Shown one piece after another: positions 12,084-23,400 of a stretch of 64,000 nucleotides of DNA. The stretch spans positions 13,927,699-13,991,698 of the forward strand of contig OZ024735.1 in the NCBI GenBank assembly GCA_964016875.1, written 5' to 3'. The notes under the pieces are model-generated. The model was given only the letters and a program-made list of their open reading frames with translations. It was not told the origin of the DNA and made no database searches. Source of the DNA: Fallopia convolvulus. Its lineage: Eukaryota; Streptophyta; Magnoliopsida; Caryophyllales; Polygonaceae. The first letter of the stretch is position 1. The number at the start of each line of letters is the position of its first letter. The position numbers and the translations under genes were made by a program.

Positions 12084-12974
12084 CCGACAGTAGTTCGAGC
12101 CGATTAAAAGTTGCCAACTTGTTTGTGAAAAGTTTTGAAAGTAATTTAAGATAAGTGCGTTAGGCACATTAATGTACCCGAATGGTTAGTCTATTCGATA
12201 ACCATTCTTGCTCCCGGTTACGAATGATTCTTAATCAAACTTTGATTAAGTCAATCTGATTAGTCGACGGAGGCTTTTCAAAATGTGATGTGATTAATAT
12301 GAGTTCCCAACAATTGTTTATGCTTCTTAAAGAAACCACAAGCGGTGGTGTTCTCTCTCTTGATTATGCGAGTCTCCTTCTTATTCTCTATAAGACTGCT
12401 AACTGTTGGATCATAATCCGAGTCTAATCGGATTTAGATGCCAATATGTTTAGTTACAACCATAAGAACCAAGTTAGTTTCTCCGCTTGCTTAGTCTTTA
12501 ATTAGACTAACCCGTCCATCTTCTTTTCTTTTATATGGTCGGCTGGTGTCCACCGTTGGTTTACGACACATTAGATTCTTCTTGGAAGTTGATTCAAGAG
12601 GCGAATTCAGAGGTTTGAAGCGCTAGAAGTTGAAGAAAGGTTTGCAATGGCTATACTTGAGTGAAGATCATGGTTGAACTACTTCAAAGTGAAGCTGAGT
12701 TTCAGAAATAAGAACTTAAGGAAGACTGGATGAAGATTTTGTTTAAATAGAATGTTGTTTTATTTATTTACTAATTCTTTTTAAGTTAAGGCTTGTATAA
12801 GACCTTTTATTCTCTTTTCCGCTGTAAAGTTTTACTTAATTTTGTTAGGTTTTAAATGGTTTCATTTACCTTGTTCTAGTAAGTTCTGTCAGGTTAAAGC
12901 CTTGGGTAGCGTCGGTTTAGTTCTAATCGGGGTTAATGGCGGTAATACCTCCAGGGTAGGAAGGGGGTGTTACA

Positions 12975-14047
12975 GGGTGGGCGGTTTATAACCGCGGGTC
13001 GGGCGGTGCAAGTAGTCCACCCGCACCCGACCCGACCCATTGCCATGTCTATCCTCATTCTGTTATTTTTATATTGTATTTAATATTGCTTCTATATATT
13101 TAAGATTTTTTTTTTTGGAACAAAATACTCAGAGCTCTCACCAGGCCCATCTCAATCATTTCAGGGACCTAGGGAGAAATAAAATTTAGGGCCCTCTTAT
13201 ATAAATGGACATTTTTTTAGCATAACAAATAAATGTGCATTTTCATACAATTTTTATTTATTTTTTACATCAGATAATAAACGAGCTTTTTTTATTATTA
13301 ATGGACTTTTTTTTAACATTGATAGACATATTTTTTAATAGTAAATTAGAATAAAACAAATTAAATAGTTATAATGGGAAAAATTGTAACTAAAGTAAGA
13401 TATAATATGGTAAAGTAAGTATGTCCAAGATATCTTATGAGCAGAACTTTTAGAAAATAGGAACCGATGGAGTTGAAAAAGAAATACACGTCATCCACTA
13501 ATGGAGCAACGTCAAAGAATGAATTTGGACCCGAAAACATGAGTGACCCTTTATTTTTGACCCATCGATCATCTATCATCTCAATTTCATTCATATCAGA
13601 GACATTGCCCAAGGAAACTTGTGTACAGCGATCCTTCTCATGTTGTACACTTGAATGGCAGCTTGAAGGATGCAGGTGCAGCAGTACTTCTTGGGGTCAA
13701 ATAGTTTGAATATTAGTGAAATAAAAAAAGACGACTATATATATATATATATGAAAGTATATGTCAAAAGCACGTGAGCAGCTGATACATTACAACATTA
13801 TACTTGCTTTCAACGGTTCTTCCTAGTTGCAATTAACGTGCATTTCTGTACATCTACGGAGGTCAGTTAGTTAGCTCTGTCATTCAATCTTGATAACAAC
13901 CAAGAGTGTCTGTCATGATCTAATAATATAAAATTATCTATTAATACAACTTCATAGGTGCAGGTTAATTAGGGAAAAAGGAAATGACATATATAATAAT
14001 TAAAGAGACTTTAAAAGGTAGCCAGCCAGGAAGGCAGCCTCAAATAT
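12975..14047. other. Intergenic, upstream of the propeller gene
   Basis: No gene is supported. The start (12975-13045) has GC-rich GGGCGG/CCCGACCC inverted words that resemble a transposon terminus but cannot be bounded. A TA microsatellite lies at about 13736-13752. The overlapping ORFs at 13361-13709 lie on opposite strands over ordinary sequence and look accidental. Confidence 0.5.
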
Positions 14048-14049
14048 CC

Positions 14050-14057
14050 TCTATATA
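14050..14057 (+). promoter_or_regulatory. Candidate TATA box
   Basis: CTATATAC sits about 42 bp before the ATG of the propeller gene. This is the only well-placed TATA match. It would leave a very short 5' UTR (roughly 15-20 nt), so the real promoter could lie further upstream. No transcript evidence is available. Confidence 0.35.
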
Positions 14058-14098
14058 CTTACTCTAAATCGAAGCATCCATCTAAAGGTAATCCAAAC

Positions 14099-15373
14099 AT
14101 GTGCAGTGCAGCAAAGCTAATCCAAACTTGCCAGTATACTGATCGGTGGTCCACTTTTGGGTTCATAGTGGCAAGGCAATTTCCTACTCGATGCTCCACC
14201 AAGCCGCCTGGCATTGGGAGTAGGAGCCTCGGGGGAATTGAGTTGGACCCCAATTCAACGGCCGAGGCGACATCGGCAGCTTCCCCGTGTCTGGACGACA
14301 GAGCCCTCCCTTCCAAGTACAACGATAGCAAGGGGCTGGTGCTTGGCTTGGGGTCAGACTCCTCATGGGATTCTGCGGAGATTGGATCGCCGGTGGTGAA
14401 GAGGTACATCGGAGACGACGAAGAGAGGTGGTACATGTGGTACTATGGAAGATCGGAGGATGCAAATGATGATGATGATGATTCGATAGGGCTGGCCACC
14501 TCGAGCAACGGGGTTTGCTGGGCGAGAGGCGAAGAGAGCGTCGCTTCGAGCGGCGACGTAGGAAAGGTGGTGAGCCGCAGCAGTGATTGGTGGGCGTTCG
14601 ACACGCGCGGCGTCAGGCCTTCTGACATGGTGATCAGGTCAAGCCCCATGTACAGTGCAGTATACTGGCTGTATTACACGGGGTACACGGAGGAGCGAGT
14701 GCTAGTGAACGGCAGGCATTACTGCAAGTCTCTGCCAGGGCTGGCGTGCAGCCACGACGGTAGGAATTGGGCGAGAATCCAAGGCGATTATCACAGTGGA
14801 GCTCTTCTTGATGTTGGAGTAGGAACAGATTGGGATTCCCTTTTCATCGCATCACCCAAGATCGTTCTGCACAGCGATAATGACCTCAGAATGTACTACC
14901 ATTCGTACGACGCCCAAAAGGGGGAGTTCGGGGTCGGATTGGCCAGATCAAGGGACGGTATAAGATGGGTAAAGCTTGGGAAGATCATGGGATCCTCGGG
15001 CCGACAACGCTCATTTGACGAGCTCGGGGTAGTGAATGTGCATGTTGTGAGGCAAGCCAAGCAAGGGAGATACTTGATGGCATATGAAGGTGTTTCTGGA
15101 TGTGGTAAGAGGAGGAGTATTGGAGTAGCCGTATCGGAGGACGGTCTAATCAACTGGACAAGGCTTCAGGACGAACCCGTTCTTCAACCACTGGAAGAAC
15201 AAGGGTGGGACAACGTAGCAGTATCATCCCCGTGTCTTGTTCAAATGGAAGATGATGAATGGAGATTGTATTATAAGGGTGTTGGACACCGAGGGACAAC
15301 CGGGATTGGGATGGCTGTTTCTACTGCTACCGACTTCACTCATTTTTGTAGATGCCAACGATTTTATTTGTAA
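14099..15373 (+). CDS. Five-bladed beta-propeller glycosidase-like protein
   Basis: This single-exon gene encodes 424 residues. Five internal repeats are visible, each pairing an aromatic strand with an A-x-S-x-(D/N)-G-x-x-W strand: WYMWYYGRS (111-119) with ATSSNGVCW (133-141); YWLYYTGYT (189-197) with ACSHDGRNW (216-224); LRMYYHSYD (273-281) with ARSRDGIRW (282-290); RYLMAYEGV (334-342) with AVSEDGLINW (354-363); WRLYYKGVG (388-396) with AVSTATDFTHF (406-416). Motifs of the form WDSxxIxSP recur at about 90, 245 and 370. This is the fold of GH43/GH32/GH68 arabinanase-levansucrase-invertase relatives, found as a conserved plant family whose substrate is unknown to me. The N-terminus is basic with few acids and could be a plastid transit peptide. 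A short acidic D-rich insertion lies at 121-128. The first ATG follows a TATA-like box. It is likely an intact host gene. The hydrolytic residues are not assigned. Confidence 0.85.
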   Translation: MCSAAKLIQTCQYTDRWSTFGFIVARQFPTRCSTKPPGIGSRSLGGIELDPNSTAEATSAASPCLDDRALPSKYNDSKGLVLGLGSDSSWDSAEIGSPVVKRYIGDDEERWYMWYYGRSEDANDDDDDSIGLATSSNGVCWARGEESVASSGDVGKVVSRSSDWWAFDTRGVRPSDMVIRSSPMYSAVYWLYYTGYTEERVLVNGRHYCKSLPGLACSHDGRNWARIQGDYHSGALLDVGVGTDWDSLFIASPKIVLHSDNDLRMYYHSYDAQKGEFGVGLARSRDGIRWVKLGKIMGSSGRQRSFDELGVVNVHVVRQAKQGRYLMAYEGVSGCGKRRSIGVAVSEDGLINWTRLQDEPVLQPLEEQGWDNVAVSSPCLVQMEDDEWRLYYKGVGHRGTTGIGMAVSTATDFTHFCRCQRFYL

Positions 15374-16079
15374 CATACCAAGCATCGAAATCACTTGTAC
15401 GTTCTTGTATTTTTCTTGTGTTATATCAATCAATCGCGCACAATAGTATTTCTCTCAACTACACCGTGTACGTAACGTGATAATTAAGTAACACTACAAA
15501 CTGGAAGAAAGGATCTTAGAAGAGGTTATCGGTTCCAATGGTCAAGAGTGTGGAGGAATCAATAAAAGGAAGTCAAGAGAGCCAAGCAGAGACACACTGC
15601 GACCCATCAAATTCTCAAGAACTCTAATTTCTGCTTCACACAACGATCTTCTTCTTTCTCTATTTTCTCTTAGTAATTGAGCAATCGACTTCTATGACCG
15701 TCCATTCATAATAAAACCATTTTATCTATTCCTTTAGAAGATTAATTGTTGTCAAAGTGAGGCTCTAAAGTTCATCTTTGGGATCAAGATCTGATTGGTC
15801 TAGCTACTCGATTGTGACCCCCTCGAAAGGAAAAGAGTTTCCTTTGGCATCATTTTGCCCAAAACGGTTAGACTCCCATCGTGGGGTCACATCCAAAGGC
15901 ACATCACCAATTCTCAAGTACTCTTGCAATGTCTAACATCAACAACCAAGCCACTCTTGAGGATTAGGGAAACAAAAAAGTTCGGCAAGAGCAAGATCGA
16001 GGAGCTATGCGAGGCCTTGAGAAAGGGATTGATTCGAGGAACAGAGCTCTAGAAAGAGCTAACCATGTACTCTTGCAAC
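15374..16079. other. Intergenic, possible old LTR/leader remnant
   Basis: No gene is supported. 15500-15780 has the look of a Gypsy LTR/leader (AAGTGAGGCTCTAAAG, then pyrimidine-rich stretches). The ORF at 15855-16052 includes K/R-rich text but no recognisable motif. The boundary with the hAT end at 16080 is sharp. Confidence 0.3.
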
Positions 16080-16410
16080 CAGTGTTCTAAAAAACACTAG
16101 GCGGGGGATATGCAATGGGTTAGGGCCTAGCGATTGTCGACTAGGAGGGGTCTAGGCGGATTAGTACAATTTTTTATTATATAGGGTTATTATGTATAAT
16201 TTGTGAGAATATAAGGAACAATCCCATCACAATGTCTTTGTATAAATTCAAGCCAAGAGCCCGCTTCGCCCCCGCATAACATGCTTAGAGTCCACCCAAT
16301 CCACCTAGCCCGCCCAACCCACTTAGGTGGCGTAGCTTGCCTAGCCTACCTAGGTGCCCGCCTTGGCCTAGGCACCCACCCAACCCATCTAGCCACCCAA
16401 ATATCCGTCC
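16080..16410. mobile_element. hAT terminus/MITE relic related to the DUF659 hAT
   Basis: It starts CAGTGTTCTAAAAAACACTAG, then GGCGGG and several CCTAGG/CTAGGCGG words. The DUF659 hAT near 56547 ends with the same motif inverted (TTTTTTAGAACACTG, preceded by CGCCTAGG-type words). The right terminus here is not recognisable, so no target duplication can be given. It is a non-autonomous or truncated copy. Confidence 0.55.
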
Positions 16411-17600
16411 AAGACTAAATCGGAATGACGGACCACTGCCCAATTGATACGTGATCGCCTTGGATTACTCCTTGTTGATCAAGTATTTGACCTCACAGGA
16501 TCCCCTCTTGCCAGTAATATGATTTCCGACCTGAATTCACTATCAAAGTTAATGCCTTGGAGAATAAGTAATCTCGAAAAACTCAATGAATGGTGAAGAA
16601 CGAATCTAATTCGAAAGGTTAAAGTAATTAAAGAGATAGTTTAATTGTATTGGCTCTAAAGCTAAATTCAAGTGATAAACTTGGTTTGATATTTAACAAT
16701 CAAACTATAACCAACTTATTGATCAAGTTAACAAACCAAATCTGAATTAAAAACACAAGAACGAGAGAGAGAGAGATCGAGAGATGTGGGATGATCGAAA
16801 TTGCTTTGGAATGCTCGAACACAATAGTATTTTTGGTACCCCAAAAACTAGATAAAACCAATAGGGGTTTATCTAATTGAGGCTAAGTTTTATTGAACGT
16901 AAATAGCAAGCTATTTAAAGAGATTAGAAGCTAAGTTGTCTTGGAGAACAAGCCAAAGGAGTCAGCCCTAGAAGGGTATTTTCATCCTTTTACTTGCTTC
17001 CCAAGATAACATATAATACTACTAAAACTCCTATCTATATTCCCTTACCTTAAATAAATCAAATAAATAATTATCTTCTTCTAGACGAACATATGCCAAA
17101 ACTTGAACGTCATCGGATCCTAGTCCCACATCACAAACAGTTGTGATGAATTTCATCTTCCTCAACGTCACCAAAGATAATTGGCATGTCATCATGACTC
17201 CTCCGGGTTGTAACTCGTGGTTCCTTATGCCAGCTACTTCTGACGATTCTCTTGGCCGCAGAGTAAGTTTCCCCACAAACTTCGAACCCCATGTAATTAA
17301 ATTAAAAACACATGTGTGCTTCGGAGGTGGGGGGGGGGGGGGGACTTGTTTTACCTTTATTACGATCGAGTTGCTCAAGTGCTCTCTCATATGAGTTCTT
17401 TAAGATACCCTTTGCGAAGTAATTGGCTAACCTCTTTCCTTAAAGAGATTTATTCGTCCCTCCAGTGGCCATGATCAAAATGGAAATCGCACCACTTTGA
17501 AGTGTCGTTCTGATGCTATGTAGTGTCGCTTTTCTGAGGCCAATTTACGGCTTCCCCAATTTTGAATTTGAAGTGACATAATCATGGAGGCAGCTTCGGA
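16411..17600. other. Intergenic, remnants of a minus-strand Gypsy element
   Basis: No gene. The phrase CTTCTTCTAGACGAACATAT occurs at about 17078 and again near 17752. On the minus strand it encodes the gag words AYVRLEED, so 17030-17130 is a duplicated scrap of the gag pseudogene described next. A run of 15 G lies at 17329-17343. The ORFs at 17031-17394 cross this G-run and are not credible. Confidence 0.4.
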
Positions 17601-18340
17601 TCATCACTCCATTTGTAAGGGCGCGGCCTTGCAACGTTCACAGTTCATTCTATGGAAGGCGTATGGTGATATGGATTGTATCTCGTATTGCATTTCCCAA
17701 GACGTCGCTTCGGTCGAGATGAACCTGAAGCCTTGGCAGTGTAAAGGTCATCTTCTTCTAGACGAACATATGCCAACACCTTTACCTGTACCTCAACGAA
17801 ATTCGAACAAGGGTATGTAGTCAATTCACGATAGAGTTTAGGATTACCTAATGAGATTCCCCTCCGGAACACCTCTATGGTGATATCCACGTCGTATCCT
17901 TCGATTGTAACAAGCTCCACATTATACTTGTCAATCCTAGCTTTTTTTTATTGAATATTGTATGGAATTTCATTAAGTTAGGAAAACAACTTTTTCAAAT
18001 ATTCACCCAACTTTTGTACTAAGCGGTACAAGTCGTTGGATCGTTTCTTGGTATGTCGGCTGCTTGCAAATCCGAGTCTAAACTTGTCAACCAGTTCAAC
18101 AAATGATAAAATGCTACCAAATTGTAAGTGGAAACGTCAATTCAAAGCAGGACCGGATAAAGTCTTCCCAAACCAATGACACATCACGATTTCCTTCATG
18201 TCAAAAGGAACCGTGCTAATGTTCACAGCTTGCTTGAAAGTAGCTATATGTTGATATGGGTCATTCATCCCTTCGTATTTTGGTACCTCAGAAACGTGAT
18301 ACTTTCCAAAATGTCAACCTGTGTGATAGCGGGTACAAAG
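17600..18340 (-). pseudogene. Decayed Ty3/Gypsy gag fragment
   Basis: On the minus strand, from 18340 down, broken frames read NDPYQHIATFKQAV, then VMCHWFGKTLSGPAL, then FVELVDKFRLGFAS, then SNDLYRLVQKLGEYL. This is the order and spacing of the plant retrotransposon gag core (capsid) domain. It continues into the open 17645-17920 segment with GNPKLYRELTTYP and VKVLAYVRLEED, also diagnostic of this gag type. Multiple stops and gaps make it inactive. No LTR, protease or polymerase of the same element is recognised nearby. It is interrupted on its 5' side by the 779-bp TIR element at 18359. The identification is by conserved text pattern and is fairly secure for class, less so for lineage. Confidence 0.65.
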
Positions 18341-18358
18341 GGGAATTAGTATCTCTAC

Positions 18359-19137
18359 CATTGTTATTAAAATCGGGATTCTAGGATCGGATCGTAATTG
18401 GCCTTATGGATTGGATTGTAAAATCGGATCATAGAATCGTAAGATTTTACATTATGATTAAATATGAATATTCTAAAAAATTTATAGTAGGTGAAAAAAA
18501 GTATGTTGTTTCATGAAAACTTACACTAATACTCCGTAATAAAATTTTAAAATTGACCATATTTTATTCACAAAGCATCTATATATGAGAGGGATGTTTT
18601 ATAATACTAGAATATTTGGGTTTTTTAAGTGTAAAAATTTAGTATTATTATGAAAAAACTCGAATTGTGGGTGCACTTTGTGAAAAATAACTTATATTAC
18701 GAGTGATTGTATGAAAAAAAATAATTTTTGATTGATTTTTATGAAAAAAAATTAAATTATGAGTGAGTTTGGGTTTGTAAGGGATTTAAAAATATGAAAA
18801 AATTAAAAATAAGAGTGGATTTTGTACGAAAAATGTATTTTATTAAAAATAAAAGAATAGAATAATTTTATAAATTTTTTTCATATCAAATTCAAGATCT
18901 ATAAAGTTATAATAGCTTAATTTAGGTCATTTATTTATTTTTAGAAGAATTGAGCCTTCTAGTTGAGTTTTATAAATAAAAGTAAATAAAACATACAAAA
19001 TTTTACAATTTTATCATTCTATGTGATTCTGACGTAAAACTATTTTTCACACCAATTCGAATCATGATGTGAATTTAAATCATAAAATTATATAATTTTA
19101 TACGATTTTACGGTCGCTCGCGATTTTAATAACCATG
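18359..19137. mobile_element. 779-bp TIR element upstream of ALMT
   Basis: The left terminus is CATTGTTATTAAAATCG and the right terminus, inverted, is CATGGTTATTAAAATCG. Flanking direct repeats TCTCTAC occur at 18352-18358 and 19138-19144. The interior is AT-rich and non-coding. It is a non-autonomous DNA transposon (hAT-like by duplication length, but the superfamily is not certain). It ends about 315 bp before the ALMT start codon and may contribute promoter sequence. Confidence 0.65.
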
Positions 19138-19452
19138 TCTCTACTGCTATCAATCGATGTCCAAAAATTCTAACGCCCAACAGTTGGAAAATATAACTTT
19201 CCTAGTAGCGACTGACGGAAAAATCGGAGGTCCACGGCAATCTACCGACTTTATCTTCCTCTCAAAAGAGAGGAGATTCTGAATCATTTGCTTCTTCCAT
19301 TATTGAAATGGTGAGTTCGCGACTGTGTTTCTCCTTGGTTCTGATTATACCGAGCTCCATGTTCATGCTTCTTCAGTGGCTTTGTGGCTTCTAGTGAATC
19401 GAAGTTGACCTGGGTAGTTTATGATTTCGACGCACTCCACCTATTCGACGAA

Positions 19453-22400
19453 ATGGCCAACACTTGCGAAGGGCAGAGCTTCTTCGAGAGAGCCAAGGAG
19501 AGCTTGCTTTCTGAAATGGGCCAAGGGGTCGAAGCCCCAGGTGGTCGCGATAACCGTAAACGCAGATGCTTCCGGTGGGTTTCTGATTTGATTGTCGGGT
19601 TCTGCAACGAGTTCCAGAGCACAGCGGCTAAGTTGTATGAGATGGGTCGAGCGGATCCGAGGAAAGTCTATTTCGCTGCCAAGATGGGGTTCTCCTTGGC
19701 ACTCGTGTCGTTGCTTATCTTCTTGAAAGAGCCGTTGAAGGATGCTAGCTCATACTCAATCTGGGCGATCCTGACTGTCGTTGTTGTCTTTGAATTCAGC
19801 GTAGGTAATGGCTCTTACATCTGAGTTTTGACTTTTATACTAGCTCATACTCAATCTGGGCCGTTGAAGGGTGCTAGTTTCGACTTTTATTCTGACTTGA
19901 AAGTGCTAATATAAGAGAATTGTTCTTTTGCACACTGAATTTGCGTTCTTCTGTTCCAATCGTTGATTAATTTTATAATCATTGATTAAATATTTCAGAT
20001 GTTGGTTTTATGCAGGAGCAACTCTGAGCAAAGGCTTAAACCGTGCCATTGGTACTTTGTCTGCTGGAGGCCTGGCTCTAGGTATAGCTGAGCTAGCCAC
20101 CCGATCTGGAAGTTTTGAAGAAGTTCTTATCATATTGAGCATGTTTCTTGCAGGTTAGATATTTTCTATAATATTTGGTACCAGATGGAGATTTGCTGCT
20201 AGCCTTATGCTGCCAAATGGCCTATTGAATGAATACCCGCCCTGTATTTTATGACACTCTTTTAACATTTTGAAATCTGGCATCACCTTGCTGTTTGTTT
20301 CCTTGGATGTTCAGGGTTCCTAGCTAGTTATGCAAAGTTATACCCAACTATGAAACCATACGAATATGGATTTCGGGTATTCTTACTGACCTTCTCCTTG
20401 GTGTTAGTCACTGGAAATACAAATACAAAATTCTTTCAGACAGCATTTTATCGGTTATTGCTGATAGGAGTTGGTGCTGCTGTTGCATTCACTGTGAATA
20501 TATTTGTTTTCCCCATTTGGTCTGGTGAAGACCTTCACAAACTGGTGGTGAAAAATTTCCGCGGCGTAGCTAGTTCTTTGGAAGGTTAGACTCTACAGCT
20601 GAGGTTTTCATATATAGATATATATATTTATGCTCTTTGCGAGATGTAGCCCATAATCAAATAAGCTGATTTTCACCAGGATGTGTTAATGGATACCTTC
20701 AATGCGTGGAGTATGAGAGAATCCCTTCCAAAATTCTCACATATCAGGCCTATGATGATCCTTTGTATAATGGTTACAGAGCAGCTGTCCAGTCTTCTAG
20801 CCAGGAGGAATCTTTGGTATTGTAAGACTTATTGCTTCTAGTTGTTTGCCTGTTTCAGCTTCTTGATGTGACGGTTGAGCTATGTTTCTCTCCTTTTCAG
20901 TTAGACTTTGCTAGCTGGGAGCCACCTCATGGTCCTTATAGGATGTTGAAATACCCTTGGCAAGATTATGTTAAGGTGGCTGGTGCATTGAGACATTGTG
21001 CATTTATGGTCATGGCAATGCATGGATGCATTTTGTCTGAAATACAGGTGAATTTACTTAAATCTGATATTATGCCAATTGCCAATAACATTTTCTTTTC
21101 TTTTTTATGACAACTAGCTACAGGAATGTTGCCTTGCACCTTCATAAATTGGTTACATGCTATATAGTCTTTGTGTCATTAAACCTGTATATTCCACAAT
21201 ACTTTCTACATTACTGATGCAGAAGTTGTTAAATTTTTATTTGTATGTGATTTTATTGTCCATTTAAATATATGGACACCCTCCAAAGTCGCTGATAAGG
21301 CCTGATAAAGTTACTGATATGGTAATCATGCATTAAGAAGTCTTAAAGATAAACTGTATCATGCCAAATACAACTGAAAAGGTAAGTAGTAAGTATGAGG
21401 ATATGGAAGAAGATGACTAGGAACAGTAAATACATGGAGAGTTGGAGACCATGCTTTGGTCTTTGGATGTTAACTAATGTATTTGAGGACAAAAAGTTTG
21501 CATATAGGTTCTGTTTAATTTGGATAGTTCCAGGTCGTGTTTATATTCTATAAGAGTACAAGGCTCAATATCTCGAGGAAACTTGGTGAAAAGTGACCTT
21601 TGGTTGCAACTATGCAAATCACTACTTGATTTGATTCATCTCACATTAGTCCCGACTTCTCACCTGTGTAGCAGCAGTATGCCATCACCTATTTGTTACT
21701 TCTAATGTTTTACTTCTGTGCTGATATGTTACTTGGGACGGCTAGTTTGGCAAATAGTGCCAGGCATCACATGATATTGTTTTTATATTTTACAAAACTT
21801 GACTGGATGCCGTGATCAAGGTCAAGACTATGCTATAGTACTTTAGACAAGCAAGCTCCATATATTGGTAGCATAGGCAGAGTCCCCTTAGTAGGTGCTC
21901 TTGTTTCTGAAGTGACCATTTTCCCTATATTTCATAGCTTTGCTTTTCCAATATTGTTAAAGGCGTGCCATATTGCGATTATTTTGGGAGATAAAATTGT
22001 CTAGGGCCATATATTTTGAAAACTAAGGCTGCTTGTCAAATTATAGAATAAAAGAAATTTGTATAATTCGTTAAAAGACTGAAATAGCAATATTTAAAAT
22101 GAAAAATGATTAAAATAGCAGTCTCATGACTAAAAATGTCTTGAAAAAAACATCCTCATATTTCTTCTTGCAATCCCTATACCTTAGTCATCTAAATTCC
22201 AAGTTTCATAGCTTTTTTTTGTTTGTTCTTTATATATATGACTAGTTATTTTTCACTTTTTTTTGGCCAATGTATAGGCACCAGAAGATAAGAGAAAAGT
22301 TTTTGCAAGTGAGCTTCAAAGAGTCGGAAATGCTGGAGCTAAAGTGTTACGTGAGCTCGGTAACAAACTTGAAAAACTTGAGAGACTGAATGATGGTGAT

Positions 22401-22970
22401 ATATTGGCAGAGGTGCATGAGGCGGCTGAGGAGCTGCAGATGAAGATAGATGAAAATTCATATCTCCTTGTCAATATTGACCGCTGGGAAGAAGGAAAAC
22501 GTCCCAAGGAATATGAGGAGGATGCTGAGATTAGCTTTGATGTCAAGGATACTGAAAATCATGGAGTAATAAGCTCCCTCAGTGAAATAGGCTTTGATGC
22601 TGTACCACCAGAATGGTACGATCGTGGGCTCTCAAGAGCTTCCGTGATAAGTATTGATCCCTCAGCCTCTGGTATGGATTCAATGGCCAGGATTGGTTCA
22701 ACAGTTGCTATTACCGGGACAAGATGGCCCTCTCTTCTTTCGCTAGCAATCAATGAACAGGAGGCACGAACAGCTGAAAGTGCGAGCTGTCTGTCATTAG
22801 CCACATTTGCTTCCATTCTGATAGAGTTTGTTGCTAGACTTCAGAATCTTGTGGACTCCTATCAAGAGCTTAGTGAGTTGGCCAATTTCAAGAACGAAAG
22901 TGGTCTACCTGTTGCAGAAGAAGTCGGTTGCTGGCAAAAGCTTTTCATGTGCTTCCAGTTCAAGAGTTGA
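19453..22970 (+). CDS. ALMT family malate/anion channel, six exons
   Basis: Exons read 19453-19804, 20016-20153, 20315-20584, 20680-20816, 20901-21047 and 22278-22970. All five introns are GT-AG, and the total of 1737 nt is an exact multiple of three (578 residues), which supports the model. In-frame sequence upstream has a stop at 19342-19344 and no other ATG, so 19453 is chosen. The N-terminal half has about six hydrophobic segments: AKMGFSLALVSLLIFL and SIWAILTVVVVFEFSVG in exon 1, two in exon 2 to early exon 3, then YGFRVFLLTFSLVLV and LLLIGVGAAVAFTVNIFVF. FPIWSGEDLHKLV and the family WEP motif (WEPPHGPY) follow, then a long cytosolic C-terminal helical domain. These are hallmarks of aluminium-activated malate transporters. 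Length and text are closest to the vacuolar ALMT4/5/9 clade as I remember it, which moves malate or chloride across the tonoplast. Intron 5 is long (1230 bp). It appears intact. Confidence 0.92.
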
Positions 22971-23400
22971 GGACCCAACCGTTACTGTTTTTCTGTTTTT
23001 TTTTTCCCCAGGGGTTTTCAGCAAATTTCTGCTGTTAGCCAGATCAGTTCATATGGGATCAAATGAGTTATAACTTTTTTGTTTGATTATAAATAATGTT
23101 TGAATTCAAAACCATCTTTTAACATGCACTAGTATGATTATGACTCAAATTTTATGATTATGATTATGACTCAAATTTTAAGATTTATTTTTTTGTCATG
23201 CAATTTATGATTATGACTCAAATTTTAAGATTTATTTTTTTGTTTAAATAAGGTATTTATGAAATAATATAATATTTAATATAATTTGGTATGAACATAC
23301 TATTTTTCTTCTTCTAAAAAATGGGTTATTTTTCTCCACCAAAAAGAAGGTTATTTTTGAGATTGTTATAATAAACTAATTGAATTCCCGTGATACTCCG
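22971..23400. other. ALMT 3' flank with short tandem repeats
   Basis: Presumed 3' UTR/terminator region of ALMT. The phrase ATGATTATGACTCAAATTTTA is repeated three times between about 23131 and 23230, two copies followed by the same AGATTTATTTTTTTG. No gene is seen. The BED-hAT begins abruptly at 23401. Confidence 0.6.

Larger units (their letters stand above)
9813..12974 (+). repeat. 3' LTR of the Tekay element (3.16 kb)
   Basis: It begins TGTAATAACTG immediately after the polypurine tract and ends GGGGTGTTACA, giving TG...CA termini. It is unusually long, partly because of internal duplications: about 224 bp starting at 10101 and again at 10325, and about 125 bp at 11843 and again at 11968. 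The short ORFs within it (10580-10966 and others) are not believed. The partner 5' LTR is not in place, so age cannot be estimated. Confidence 0.75.

Noticed and set aside
12975..13045. Transposon terminus with GGGCGG/CCCGACCC words
   Set aside because: Resembles some hAT ends but no partner end or target duplication could be found.
17031..17394. ORFs across the G-run
   Set aside because: They depend on a 15-G tract giving poly-Gly or poly-Pro and overlap each other on opposite strands; only the AYVRLEED scrap has meaning as gag relic.
19308..19376. A first ALMT exon ending ATG|GTGAGT at 19310 spliced to 19377
   Set aside because: Splicing there puts the frame into an early TAG; it does not join the ALMT frame.
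19384..19452. Upstream start for ALMT at 19384
   Set aside because: That position is GTG, not ATG; an in-frame stop lies at 19342-19344. The first in-frame ATG is 19453.
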